Shown piece by piece: positions 34,979-45,739 of a DNA stretch of 64,000 bases. A model generated the notes under the pieces. That model ran no database searches. It had not been told where the DNA came from and saw only the letters and a list, made by a program, of their open reading frames with translations. The DNA lies in NCBI RefSeq assembly GCF_034190915.1, contig NW_026947484.1:207216657-207280656 (forward strand), in the 5' to 3' direction. This DNA is from Cavia porcellus (taxonomy: Eukaryota > Chordata > Mammalia > Rodentia > Caviidae). How positions within the stretch are numbered: position 1 is the first letter of the stretch; every line of letters starts with the position of its first letter. A program made the translations under genes and the position numbers.

Positions 34979-36534
34979 CTTACTCTGAAGGACCTACAGA
35001 AATCAAAGAAAGAAATAACTGTCATTCCATTTTTGTTTCTATAAAAATTTGTCTTCAACTCTGTAGCTATACTTATAATAAAATGCAAATTACACAAACG
35101 GCAACTGTCTTTCTTTTTACCATGGATCTCTCCAGTCATTTTAGTAAAACAGGAGTAGGGCTACAAGCTATTTCTGATGGAGAAGGTATTAAAGGCCATA
35201 CACTTGACAATAATTAGGGACACCTAAAGTGTCATTTAAATTTAACCTGACACATATAAAGCAATCACAATAATATTAAAAGTCTCAGTAACTGATTGTC
35301 ACATGAGCGCTGGCTGAGGGTGGTGTCAGCAGAACTGGGTGCTAACCAGCCCGATAATCAGCTGCTGTCCGGCAGGTCTGAGGGTGACGCTCCTTCCCTT
35401 GCACGTTTGTGGAGTGAAACCCTTTGCAGGGAAGGCAGCATCTGTCACTCCTGAGGGACTGGATCCACCTCAGGAGATTATGCTGCAGGCTGTCCTTACT
35501 GTGCAGTGCTGAGGAGCGCAGAGGCTTGGAAACATCACCTGGAAGTGAAAAGCCTAATTTCCCAGTTATCATATTTCCAGTTTCACAATATTTTGAGGCT
35601 AGTTTAAAAATTTGACATGAGTTCAGAGATACAAGAGGCAGAGACTTCTACCACATGTGGGAAGATTGTGCTCTGAAGGATGAATGCTCCGTTTAAAATC
35701 CCCAAGTGAACTACCTCCTTTGTGACACGGGGTTATCCCTCCTGCCACTTCTGTTTAGCATTGCCAGCCCTCACTTCCTTGAGACTCAACTCCCAGGGTC
35801 AAGTCTTGCTTGTTTCTCCTGTGAGGATGGGGAGGGAGATGGGGATGCCTCTTGGGATGCTTGTAGTATCTTAAGTTGTGCCAGGGAATTTAATTAATGA
35901 GTGTCCCTTTGTCTAACATTTCTGTGTAGTAAAATGGATTTGGACTTATATCACACAACCCTGGAAAAATTTCTTAGAGTGAGAATAGTGAGTCACTAAG
36001 GATTTGTATCTAATGACCTTACAACTTGAGGAGGGCAGTTTTGGAAGGATTTTGACCTGTGGACTGCAGTACTGGAAAAGCTATTTTTGTTTTTTACATT
36101 GTCCCTTTTTACTGAATTTACTGAATTAATGAAACAGTTGAGATTGACAGATTTTTATTTCAGGATAAGTTTTACTCATTTTATTTTTCTGTAAAAAGTG
36201 TGGTGTGATGTTTGTGTTGACATTTAATAAACCTGGGTCATCAAGTAAAATAATCACATTTGGTCTTTTCTTTCTTTGACAAGAATTAAGGATACTAATA
36301 TCTGAAAACATAATTAAGTGAAGATGAAATGAAATATACGAAAGAATGCTTTTAGAAACATGATTTAAGATGGGACCCAAGAAATTTGCATGTTTCAAAT
36401 AAGCAATCGATTTCTACCCTCCTAGATATGCAGGGCTCTGGAACTCTGTGCTAGCCTGTAACATCCTACTCTGTCATAATCTCCAAATGATTCCACTTCT
36501 TCCAACACTAGTTGCAACAAGATTGTTCTGACTT
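34979..36534. other. Unassigned sequence with a GC-richer core
   Basis: A GC-richer, CpG-containing segment at about 35,300-35,560 (agcgctggctgagggtggtg, aaccagcccgataatcagct, gaggagcgcagaggcttgga) does not match a repeat known to me. Both strands have short open frames over it (60-76 codons) without known domains. The rest is AT-rich and unrecognised. Confidence 0.45.
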
Positions 36535-36903
36535 GTATCTAGATGTTGCCCCAAAGTCTCAGGTGCTCATAGGTAGGGATTTTCAGTGGTTTCTGAAGCA
36601 TGGGCATGTGAATAAGGATTAAGGGTGTGTGATAATTGAATTAGTTCTTGGAATGTTGTAGGACTTTAATGGACTTGTAGCCTGAATGGAATAAAAGGGA
36701 AAGGGAGACTGACCGCTTGCTGCTTTGTGCCTGCTCTGGCTTAGACTGTTTCTCCTCTACCATGCCCCTATGGTATGCCATTATTCCCTGAAGCCAGCCA
36801 TCTATGGATTGAAACCACTGAAAACTATTAGGTAAAATGAACCTTCCCTCCTTAACTTATGAGTGTTGGGTATTTTGGTCCAGCAATAAACATTAGCCAA
36901 GAC
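36535..36903 (+). mobile_element. ERVL/MaLR-type solo LTR
   Basis: It begins near tagatgttgccccaaagtct and runs through ggtgctcataggtagggatt, a CT-rich ctgtttctcctctaccatgc block, agccagccatctatggattg, gaaaccactgaaaac and a final tattttggtccagcaataaa. This is the same LTR family as at 430-860 and at 39,517-42,490, here uninterrupted and on the plus strand. Confidence 0.75.
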
Positions 36904-37564
36904 AAAGACCATTAGGATTAATTTCTCTGTTTTTAAAATCTCTATTTGTATGTCAATTAACTTATAAACCTTAGCTTTTGGGTTAATCTCTACTTCCCGA
37001 TTTTAGTATCTATTAAGCTTAATGGAGCAACATCTATTTTTTAACCTTTCTTACTATACACCCCTTATTGCATGTATTGCTTTATTTTCCTGTAAGTTAT
37101 TATATAGATAACACCTAAATTAAATATCCCAAGATAATAGACTAATATATTAATAACTGCTTAAACTAGTTGTGTACAATATTATATAATCATGAGCTCT
37201 GAAGGTTTGAGAGCCTACACTTTCTCAAGTCCTATGAAATGTAAAATGAAACAAGTTACCATATTCAGATATTTCAATAAATTCTTATGTAAATGAGATT
37301 TGTTCACAAGTAACTAAAATGTAAAGTAGATAATCTGATTCAAAGTGCTACAGATTTAATAAGTTAATTCCTATGAGGGGGTAAAACAGTAATTATACTT
37401 TGGTGTTCAAAAGTACTCCAAATTGAGGCAACTATGATTCAGTTAATATCTTACTTTTATATTTCAAGAATCATGGACTTTGGTATAATCAAAATAATAG
37501 AATCCTGAAAATTATACTTACTGATGATTTCCATCTGTGCCTCTCACATAATAATGTACATTCG
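36904..37564. other. Unassigned AT-rich sequence
   Basis: Nothing recognised. Confidence 0.45.
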
Positions 37565-37700
37565 AGTCAAATGAGAATTCTCCTAAAATGCAGATTTTTG
37601 AATCAGTAGGTCTTTCACGGAGCCTGAAACTGCATTTCTGATTTACCAGGTATAACTGCTAAAGCTGCCAGGCTTAGATCAGGCTCTGAGAAGCAAGAAG
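37565..37700 (+). mobile_element. MER5-like hAT DNA transposon relic
   Basis: The words tgaatcagtaggtctttcac (37,599), gaaactgcatttctgattta (37,626) and the end ggctctgagaagcaag correspond in order to MER5A, a short non-autonomous hAT-Charlie element. Confidence 0.65.
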
Positions 37701-37789
37701 TTGGACAAACCCATAGCCATTAAACAATGAAGCTGTTATACAAATAAGTCATCAAAAATTGCCTGTAAATCATTTTGTAATTTGAAAAA

Positions 37790-37990
37790 TGACACTAAGA
37801 GCATGCTTGGGTGAATTTCCACTAACATTGTAATTAGGTAGCAGTGTCATCGTGCTGCCCAGCAAAGCAGGGTGTGAGCATGGTGTAATTACAAATCTTG
37901 CCTGCCATAGTGCTGCCTCATATAATCATTATCTGGAAATAACACTAAGTGCCCACAGAGTACCTTTACAGCACCAGGTTTATACAAAAG
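37790..37990. promoter_or_regulatory. Candidate conserved non-coding element
   Basis: A non-repetitive stretch with two homeodomain-like cores (attgtaattaggtag at 37,828 and ggtgtaattacaaat at 37,881), bracketing a cagcaaagcagggtgtgagc segment. The composition differs from the flanks and no repeat family fits. A regulatory role is only inferred. Confidence 0.3.
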
Positions 37991-39295
37991 AACATTTAAC
38001 AGAAACTCTTCTAACTCTGGCTAAATAGCTCCCACCTAACAGTTGTAAAACCTGATAATGTATCTGTGTACGTTAGTCATTTTGAACAATTTTGAGTCTT
38101 ATGAATGACTTAAGATTTTCAGAGGTTAAGTCTTCTTGAAGCCTGATTTTCAATCTGGTCTTTTACGAAAGAAGTCATTAAAGATTAGGAAAAGTCATTA
38201 AAGTTTAAATGTATATGAAACTTGAAAGAGAAAGTAATATTGTTATTAAAATAAGAATAAGTAAATGCAAGTGTGAATAAGGAATAAAACTTTTTATTCT
38301 GTGTAGAATAGATATTGTATACTCATCCCAGAAACAAAGAGTTAATGTAGCAATAGTTGAGAAAATTAAGGCTTTTCCACAAAAGTACAATTTTTCCAGG
38401 AGTCTCAAGGATATATAGTGAGGTATAATATCAATCATGCTACGAAATTGAAAAAAAAAAATATTGTGTATGTTTTCTTATGAAGGAAATTTACTCTACC
38501 TGGAGTCTCAGGAAGAAACTCTTGAAAAAATACATATCCTAAACATCGAAGATCCAGAAAACCAGGAAAGTAAAGACATAGGGAATAGTAAACACTTTGC
38601 TTTTATTTGGAGTAAACAGCGCATAAATAAAAACAGGAAAGCAGAGGAAGCTGAAAAGCCAATTTGGTGACTAGCAAATCCTGCGTGTTTACTGGAGAGA
38701 TGAGCATTTATTTTACAGTCGAAGGAGATTCAATTTTAAATACCTTCATAAAGACTGACTTCTACAAAACAAATATCAATATCAGCTCAGGGAAATGACT
38801 ATCCAGAGAGTGTCAGAATACCTTTATTATATTAGGGCTTATTGACTGCATGAAAGAAAAATTGCTAAAAATTCTGAACAAATGGTTTGGAAAAAAAAGA
38901 ATGCAGTTGAAGCAAAGAATCTGTGTGTGTGCTATATTGAATGACATTGGTCAGAGAATACCTTGTGTAAGCAAGGAGGCAAAGATTTAACACACCTGGG
39001 TATAGGCTCAAGGAGGGCAAAAAGACCATCCATGGGGAGCTCAGAAGAGCAGGCTTCTTTAGAGAACTGGAAAGAAGGGGTCTGGCAAGGGACATTACGT
39101 GAGGAGTGCTGTACAAATATCAGTGGTCAAAGGTCTCAGTGTGTGGTACTTCAATGGTCAGAGTTCTCAGAACATCGTGAAATGTATAAATGTTATCATA
39201 TGTCCTGGTACTGAGAATATTCTATATTCTGCATTACCTTTTCTTTATACTTCCCTGTGTTTGCCAAAAGTCATACCTGAAGTGAGCCTGATCTG
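37991..39295. other. Unassigned sequence
   Basis: No gene or repeat family is recognised. Open frames of 68-84 codons (for example 38,464-38,670 and 38,963-39,214) show no known domains. Confidence 0.5.
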
Positions 39296-39373
39296 TGTGT
39301 GTGTGGGGGGGTGTGTTTGGGTGTGTGTGGGTGTGGGTGTGTGTATAAGATAGGTTTGGAGATTTGAATGGGG

Positions 39374-39467
<94 letters not shown>

Positions 39468-39479
39468 AAGAAAGAGAGT
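39296..39479. repeat. Compound microsatellite (GT/G-rich, AC, AT, AG)
   Basis: A gtgtgtgggg-type stretch (39,296-39,345), then about 16 AC units (39,383-39,414), about 11 AT units (39,415-39,436), and an AG/AAAG stretch (39,437-39,479). Several alternating tracts in series mark a slippage-prone locus. Confidence 0.95.
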
Positions 39480-39516
39480 GAGACTTATTAATTAATTGTT
39501 TCTATGGAATATTTTG

Positions 39517-39884
39517 TCTTAGTTACCTTTTCTTTGGTTAGATACAAATCTGCTGCCCACAATGTAAAGGAGTTTATGGCTCATAGTTTGTAGAGGTGTC
39601 AGCCCATGGTTGACCTGTTCGAAGTTAGATTAGCATAGAAGAGGGACACTGAAGAGGTGGATTGCTGAGTATGGCAGACAAAAGCAGAGAAGGATCAAAG
39701 GAGGGGGAAGATATGTGCTTTCAGCCCATTCCCCCAGTGACCCATTTCTTTGGACCACACTTTACCTCCCATATCACATTTAGCTATGAACGATCAGTGT
39801 CAGGCTTCAGTGATCCAACCACCTCTCAAAATCATCACCCGTGAACACTAGTCTTTGGGTGGACAACCAGATATAAACTATCAC
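39517..39884 (-). repeat. MaLR 3' LTR (minus strand)
   Basis: In plus-strand reading: tgtcttagttacc at the edge, ggctcatagtttgtagaggt, cagcccatggttgacctg, cagtgacccatttctttgga, ctctcaaaatcatcac, ggacaaccagatataaacta. The order is the reverse complement of the LTR at 36,535. Confidence 0.75.
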
Positions 39885-41383
39885 GTTCCACTCCTCTTCC
39901 CAAAAGATACACGAGCATCTCCTTATGCAAAATGCATTTAGTTCACCTCTAAGAGTTGCCATATTCCTAACAGGTTCAGCTTTACTGAAATTTTCAAGTG
40001 CAAAGCTCTTTTAAAATGTAAGGCAAACTCTTAGCTATGATCCCCTGCAAAACAGTATCAAAGAAAGATAAATACTGCCAGCACACAAAGGTAATGATAA
40101 CATTCCCATTTCAAAAATGACAAACAGGAATGGGAAAGAATGACACTAAAACAAGATAAAAACCAAGCAGAACAAATATTATATCCTGCAGATCCATGTT
40201 CAGAACACTGAGTAACTTGTGGCAAGATGTACACTCTCAAGGACTCGGCTGATCGCTACCCCTGTGACACTGCTTATCACTAGCCCTCCTCGTTTCTCCC
40301 TTGAGTTGGTTTTGCTCACTTCTAGCAGCTTCCTCAGTCATTTCATATTTCTGAGTTTTTCAGTTTCCTGGCATCGCCACTGTACTTTCTGCTTCACTCT
40401 CACAGTTTCATGCCTTTCCCTCTTAGGAACACATACTGTCTGGTCTCAGAGGCCTTCTGAAATCTGGGTGGAAATTTCCCAGTCCCACAACTCTTGAATT
40501 CTACATGCATGTAAAATCAGCATTGATTGATAATACCAAGATCTGATGCCAAGTGCACAACCAACCAGGTTTATATCTATCATGGCAGTAGGTATTCTAA
40601 TATGTGGATATCTGAGATCTAAGATCTATGAACTGAATTCTGAGGAACAAATTATCTATGCTGCCACCATTTTGGGTATTTGGTGTCCAGAGAGAGGCTC
40701 TTTTCTCAAAACAAAGTCTTATACTTTTGTGATTTTCAGCTTCTGAAGAAATCTTACCAGTTCCACACATATCCCAGGTACCCTTCATATTATCCTGTTG
40801 TAAAGTACTCGGCTTATTTTCAAAGCCAATCAATATAACAATGAAGCTTCTTCTCTTCAGGCTCCAACTTTCTAAGAACTTCCTTGTGGTCAAACTCAAA
40901 TATTTTCACATTTTTGGCTGAGTTTCTTGGTCTTGATTATATATATATATCTGTCTTTAAGCTCCGAAAAGTACCCAAGCCACAGACTGAATGTTTGGCT
41001 GGCTTGAATTTTCTTCCTGCAATTTAATTAACCTTCCACCCTTAGTCTCATTATCCTTCAAAGTGTCAGTACCTGAACAAAATGTAAACAAATTTTCTTT
41101 AAGGAACATGGCTTGGAGCTCAAATGTCAATGGATTCCTGTTTCCAACTGAAATGTCTCCAGCCTGATCTTTACTGTCTGGCTTTTTATCATCATTATAG
41201 TCTTTCAATCTCTGACCAGTATCATTCATGATGCTCAGTTTATAGGATTCTAGGACTGCTTCTTTAGCAAACAATTCCAAATCTTTCCAAACTCTTCTTA
41301 GGAACCAGCTGCAAAGAGTTTTGGACCACATGGTCAGATAATGTCACAGAAATAACCCTGCTTCTCTGAAAGCAATATTTGTC
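39885..41383 (-). mobile_element. Probable MaLR internal region
   Basis: Minus-strand open segments of 124 codons (40,957-41,331) and 100 codons (40,597-40,899) lie here. Next to the 5' LTR the minus strand reads gctttcagagaagcagggtt, then an R-R-V-W-K-D-L-E-L-F segment and A-V-L-E-S-Y-K-L, which fits the start of a MaLR internal region. No protease or reverse transcriptase motif is seen, as expected for MaLRs. The label rests mainly on position between two LTRs. Confidence 0.5.
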
Positions 41384-41547
41384 TTACTTTCTCATCATTC
41401 AGCCATAACACCTGACACCATTCCTTAAAGGGAAACAGTTAATTGTTTGCTCATAATTTGTAGGGCTTTAAATCTATAGTTGACTGTTTACAAGGTAGGA
41501 TGGCATGGAAAAGAGTGTTTCTCAGGATATGGCAAACAGGAATCAGA

Positions 41548-41592
41548 GGAGAGAGAGAGACAGAAAGAAAGAGACAGAGAGAGAAAGAGAAG

Positions 41593-41636
<44 letters not shown>
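41548..41636. repeat. (GA)n tract inside the LTR
   Basis: GA repeats with a few interruptions (cagaaagaaa, gaatgag), then about 22 uninterrupted units. It sits at the place where this LTR family has a CT-rich block, so it appears to be an expansion of that block. Confidence 0.95.
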
Positions 41637-41665
41637 AGAAAGCAAGATCAAGAAAGGATGGCTAG

Positions 41666-41761
41666 GCCAGGGATTTAGCTCAGTGGAAGAAGCGCCTCCC
41701 TGGCAAGTGTGAGGTCATGAGTTCAATTCTTGATACCAAACAAACAAACAAAACAAAATGT
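41666..41761 (+). mobile_element. ID-type SINE nested in the MaLR LTR
   Basis: The head gccagggatttagctcagtg, B-box region gaggtcatgagttcaattct, a taccaaa end and a tail of aaac units are all clear. Target-site duplication: agaaaggatggctag (41,651-41,665) and agaaagaatggctag (41,764-41,778). It is inserted opposite to the LTR orientation. Confidence 0.9.
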
Positions 41762-42075
41762 AAAGAAAGAATGGCTAGAGGTGTGCATTTTCAGTCCATG
41801 CCCCATCTTGTGATCCACTGTATCCACTGATGAGCATCACAGCCCATCATCCAACTGCCTCCAAAAAACTATACGCACATAAAGCTTTGAAGGAATATGC
41901 AGATATAAACTATAATACACCTTCATAGGATTTTAACAAAGAATGTGAACCTTGTGGATGGCGATGTGCTTCACATAATGATGAAAATGGTTCAGATTAA
42001 TGTGAGCCAATATGACCCTCAATTGTATTACCTACTTTTGAGTGTCTGTTTTTGGAAAATTATCTTTCTCTTTGC

Positions 42076-42088
42076 GGGGGGGGGGGGG
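42076..42088 (+). repeat. Run of 13 guanines
   Basis: An uninterrupted G13 run in otherwise AT-rich DNA. Length in such runs is prone to both slippage and sequencing error. Confidence 0.85.
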
Positions 42089-42179
42089 ATTTATGGAGAT
42101 GTGGCCCTATACTCTACACTTTTATGCTAAGCTATTATATATCAGCTTTCCTGCCACTGACAATGCTCAACATATTCAA

Positions 42180-42490
42180 GTTAAAGAAAGATTTAATTAT
42201 GTTCATGGTTTTGGGGATTCAGTTTGTGGTCAGTGCACTCTAAGGCAGGGACATCATGGTAAAGGTGAAAAAAGAAGAGATGGTGGCCAGAAAGCAGAAC
42301 AGGGGAAGAATGCTGCCAGGAAGAGATCATGGGCCAGATATAGACCTTAAAGCAAATCACTGTGGCTCCCAGCCTGACAAACCCAGAGTGTGGTCTCCTG
42401 GTGTGCTGGATGGATACCAAAGCCATGCAATTCCCTTAGCACTTAACCCTACCACAAAATTTCAATACATCTTGAGACTCTATAAAAAAT
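42180..42490 (-). mobile_element. MaLR-type LTR fragment (minus strand)
   Basis: Plus-strand words in order: atgttcatggttttggggat, cagtttgtggtcagtgcact, aaggcagggacatcatggta, gaatgctgccaggaagagat and catgggccagatatagacct. They are the reverse complement of the same LTR family as at 36,535, lying only about 260 bases from the element at 39,517-41,918. The far end is truncated or diverged. Confidence 0.65.
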
Positions 42491-44285
42491 CAATATTAGA
42501 ATGTAAGTTACCATAGTAGTCTATAACATTAGATACATTGTTCTATGTATTCTGCTTTCCATAGTGCAGATCAAATTAATACTTAGGTGGAAATTTATAT
42601 GATTTACATTCACTTTCAGAGCTGTAAATCATTTGTTGTTATATTGTCTTAAATATGTATGCTTTGAATTATGAAGAACTCTGAGTAAGAGAGTAAGAAT
42701 GATCCAGTGCAGGTAAGCACAAATGCAAAAAGAAAGGACATTTACCTTCTTTATGTTGGTTTAATAGTTGCAAGACTACATAGAAAATTAATTCATGTGC
42801 ATTGCATTCTTGGGAGATGCTAAATCATTAAAGAGCAATGGACAGGGTAAGAGAGAACAATACATGTGGCAACTATAACCTGAAACCTTTCAGAGTGTCA
42901 GAAATGTTGCAAACCTGATGAATGCAGTGACCTAGAAAAGTACATCCCCTCGTGACCCCATATCTAATGCACACAGCTCATTTCTGCCTCTTGCTTTGCT
43001 TTGCTTTTTCAATTTTCTGGAAATGCAAAGCAGATTGATAAGCTATTTTGGTTTTCTATAAAAACCTAAGATAGGCTGGGTAAAAATATTGTTTCATGCC
43101 ATCATTTGAATGCAAGTTATTTGGCTTTTAACAACACATTGTTTTGATTATTTATATTATCAAAACACGTTTGTTTGAATATAAAATGTTTGTGCTAAAT
43201 TGCAATGGAAATAATTATATTCTACCTTTCAAAGAACTAATTTACAATTCCTTTTAAAAAGTGGTGCACCTACTGGGGGTCAAGTCTAAGCTAGGAAATA
43301 CTAGAAAATGTGATAGAAATTTGAACACAAAAAAAGAGGAGGAGGAAGAGAGGCAAAATAAAGACTGATTACTGAAACAGAATCAAAGTGATCAAATATA
43401 TTTACCAAAATAACTTCTTACCAAGAATATTGGTAATATTTTATCAGAAATGTTTCTGAGAATCTTGTCATGATATTTTTTAGTTTACTGCGACTTTATA
43501 AAGACAAAGCAGTTAGAATTTATCTCATTTTCTCATACAACAGTAATGTTGTGGTCCCATTTTCTAGTCCCATATGCAGACTAATGGCTTTTTGTTTGCC
43601 TCGATAAATTCTGAATTTAAATTAGGCCATGAAGGTAAGTGGGGAGGAAAATAATGCTAACATTTTTAAATGTTTATTACCTGAACTTCTAAATTACTTG
43701 AAGAAAACCACAAACTTCTCTAAAATTAAAGGGAAGCACAGCTCAAATGTTGTATTGTTATCCTTGCAAGCCAGACACACAATTAAATTTTAAGTAGTTA
43801 TCATCCCAGTTCCAATCTTCATTATTCTTTCAGCATTTGAGCTCTATAAGATATTGTAGCAGACATGAATTCTGTGATTGTATTCTACTTAGTTTTCAAC
43901 ATTGTGTTTGTGTGAGCCAATGCCCTCTAAAGAAGTGAATTGTGCAAAAAATCTGTGTAACTAGCAAAGCTGATGGAAATAAACTATATACTTTCTAATT
44001 TTAATACTACAGTCTTTTAATTATCACCTTTACTATCCTAATGAAAACCCTATCTTAAATATGTAGACATTATCTATATCGACTAGTACCATCCTACTTC
44101 CTGAAAAATTATCATCTTGCTGTTTAGATTTCTATTTGTCACTCTTTCCATACAAGTGTGTGTTTTCATTCTCATCTCTGCTCTTGCTCTCTCTTTTGCA
44201 TAAAGCTACACAAACATAGTGTCAGCATAATTTACTCGACAACTGCTTACATTACACACATTGCAGGTATTGTGCTGTCTTATTT
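42491..44285. other. Unassigned AT-rich sequence
   Basis: No gene or repeat family is recognised over about 1.8 kb. Confidence 0.5.
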
Positions 44286-44470
44286 TTTTATTTGTATTTA
44301 TTTATTTATTTATTTATTTGTCTATTTTTGAGATGAGGTTTTGCTGCCTGGTGCATGCTGGCTTTAAAATCACTTTATATAGCGTAGGCTGGCCAAGAAT
44401 TCATGGTGATTCTCCTGTATCAGTCTCCTGAGTGCCGTGATGACAGTCTTGTGTCACCACATCTAGCTCT
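44286..44470 (-). mobile_element. B1-like (7SL-derived) SINE with (TTTA)n tail
   Basis: A tttatttatt tail (44,286-44,322) is followed by ttgagatgaggttttgctgc, gtaggctggccaagaattca, tcagtctcctgagtgccgtg and tgtcaccacatctagct: the reverse complement of a B1/Alu-type monomer, strongly diverged. Confidence 0.7.
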
Positions 44471-44551
44471 GCTAAGCTTCTTAAAGAAAACTAACTTTAA
44501 AAAAATAAAATAAAAAGAAAACTAACTTGTTTGATCGGGGTACTTACAACT

Positions 44552-44640
44552 TTTTGAAGTAGGTGTTATTGTAATTGCCACTTTTTATATGAAGGTTAGA
44601 GAAATTAAGTGCAAAGATTGCCAAAGAAAACGGGCTTCAG
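44552..44640 (+). mobile_element. MIR SINE fragment
   Basis: The words gttattgtaattgccacttt, atatgaaggttagagaaatt and aagtgcaaagattgccaaag match the MIR core in order. Confidence 0.65.
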
Positions 44641-44699
44641 TATGGATGCACCAGCCTTTTAGGAAGGCCACTGATGTTTTGTTAGTGCTGGGTTTTTGT

Positions 44700-44863
44700 T
44701 TGTTTTGTTGTTTTTATTTTTATTTTTGCTTGGTTGTGCATTTTGAGACAGGGTCTTACTATGTAGTTCACTATGTAGCCCAGGCTGGCCTTGAACTTGC
44801 AGTTTATTTTACTGCCTCGGCCTCTCAAGCGCTGAGATTACAGTCATATACCACCAAGCTTGG
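44700..44863 (-). mobile_element. B1-like SINE with internal duplication
   Basis: After a T-rich tail (about 44,700-44,735) come gagacagggtcttactatgt, agttcactatgtagcccagg, ctggccttgaacttgc, gcctcggcctctcaagcgct and gagattacagtcatatacca, the reverse complement of B1. The doubled ctatgtag is the internal duplication typical of rodent B1. Confidence 0.9.
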
Positions 44864-45189
44864 TTTACTGCTGTGGTGGTGTAAATAAACTTACAAGTAC
44901 AACATAGGACTGCACATTATGTGGTAGGTATTTCTTGAGAAATATTTCTTTCATTCTTTAAAGAACAAAGCAATGACTCTAATAGTTTTTTAATCTTCAG
45001 CTGTTTATTTGTTCTGTGGATATGGGCTCTTGTTGTTGAAGAAAATCCAAACTTGTAGTCATAATTGAGCATTGATTAAAGTGAATTTCAGTAACAATTA
45101 AATTTTATTAAGCTTTTACTTGCATTATTATACCACTCTGCATTGTATCTAAATTTCCTCTGTTAATATTCCCAGCTATCCATGGAAAA
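44864..45189. other. Unassigned sequence
   Basis: Nothing recognised. Confidence 0.4.
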
Positions 45190-45305
45190 CGGTCAGGCAT
45201 TATTATTACCCTGAAACTGGAATAAGAAATCAAGGCTCAGAGAAGTTAAATGACTTTCTAACTCCTGTCATTCTTACGTGATTGGATTATGACTCGGATT
45301 GGTCT
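45190..45305 (+). mobile_element. MIR SINE fragment
   Basis: A ttattattaccctgaaactg word, then atcaaggctcagagaagtta, atgactttctaactcctgtc and a gattggattatgactcg word follow the MIR consensus order. Confidence 0.7.
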
Positions 45306-45739
45306 AGAGAACGAGTTATTAACTTCAGTCTTAATTGTGGCAGAGCTCAGAAAAATAGATAAATCAGTTTGTTACTGACTTCAGATTTTATTGTATATGC
45401 TACCATAAAGTAATTAAGCACTGTTTTTATGTTTTTCAACTTTGGTGGTTCTGTTTACCTTGTCTGTCCTTAGGTTTGAAACATCAAAGGAAGTATTAAA
45501 AGGTGAAAATGACAGCCTAGTTCCTATAAACCAAATCTAGCAGCTTTTATATTCCATAGTAGATGAAAGTTCTGATGCTCCCCTCTTTTTCTTTGTATTG
45601 ATCTTCATGTCCAGCATGCAGCTTGATTTCTTTGCCAATGGCATACAATTTATTTCTCCCTGTTGAATTAACCTCTTGCCTGTATAACTTTGTACTAAAC
45701 CCCAGCTCATCATTCTAACCTCTCTCCTCTAGTGGGCAA

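Larger units (their letters stand above)
39517..41918 (-). mobile_element. Candidate complete MaLR element (LTR-internal-LTR)
   Basis: Two LTRs of one family lie in the same minus orientation, 39,517-39,884 and 41,384-41,918, separated by about 1.5 kb. That is the usual spacing for a MaLR, a non-autonomous ERVL relative with a short internal region and no pol. Both LTRs start, on the minus strand, with a gtttatatctg-like word and end in a taactaagaca/agtaagac-type word. A 5' LTR insertion (an ID SINE) and a GA expansion explain its greater length. I could not see a convincing 5-bp target duplication. An alternative is two independent solo LTRs. Confidence 0.6.
41384..41918 (-). repeat. MaLR 5' LTR (minus strand), with nested insertions
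   Basis: Plus-strand landmarks: gtcttactttctcatcattc at 41,381, tgctcataatttgtagggct, tttcagtccatgcccc, ctgcctccaaaaaactat and agatataaactataatac at the far edge. Inside it lie a GA tract (41,548-41,636) and an ID SINE (41,666-41,761). Confidence 0.7.

Noticed and set aside
34861..35139. 92-codon minus-strand open frame
   Set aside because: Its C-terminal part is a translation of the AT/GATA microsatellite.
41451..41665. Open frames on both strands with alternating residues
   Set aside because: They are translations of the GA microsatellite.
44589..44888. 99-codon open frame with a hydrophobic middle
   Set aside because: It runs through a MIR fragment and a B1 SINE; the hydrophobic run comes from the T-rich SINE tail.
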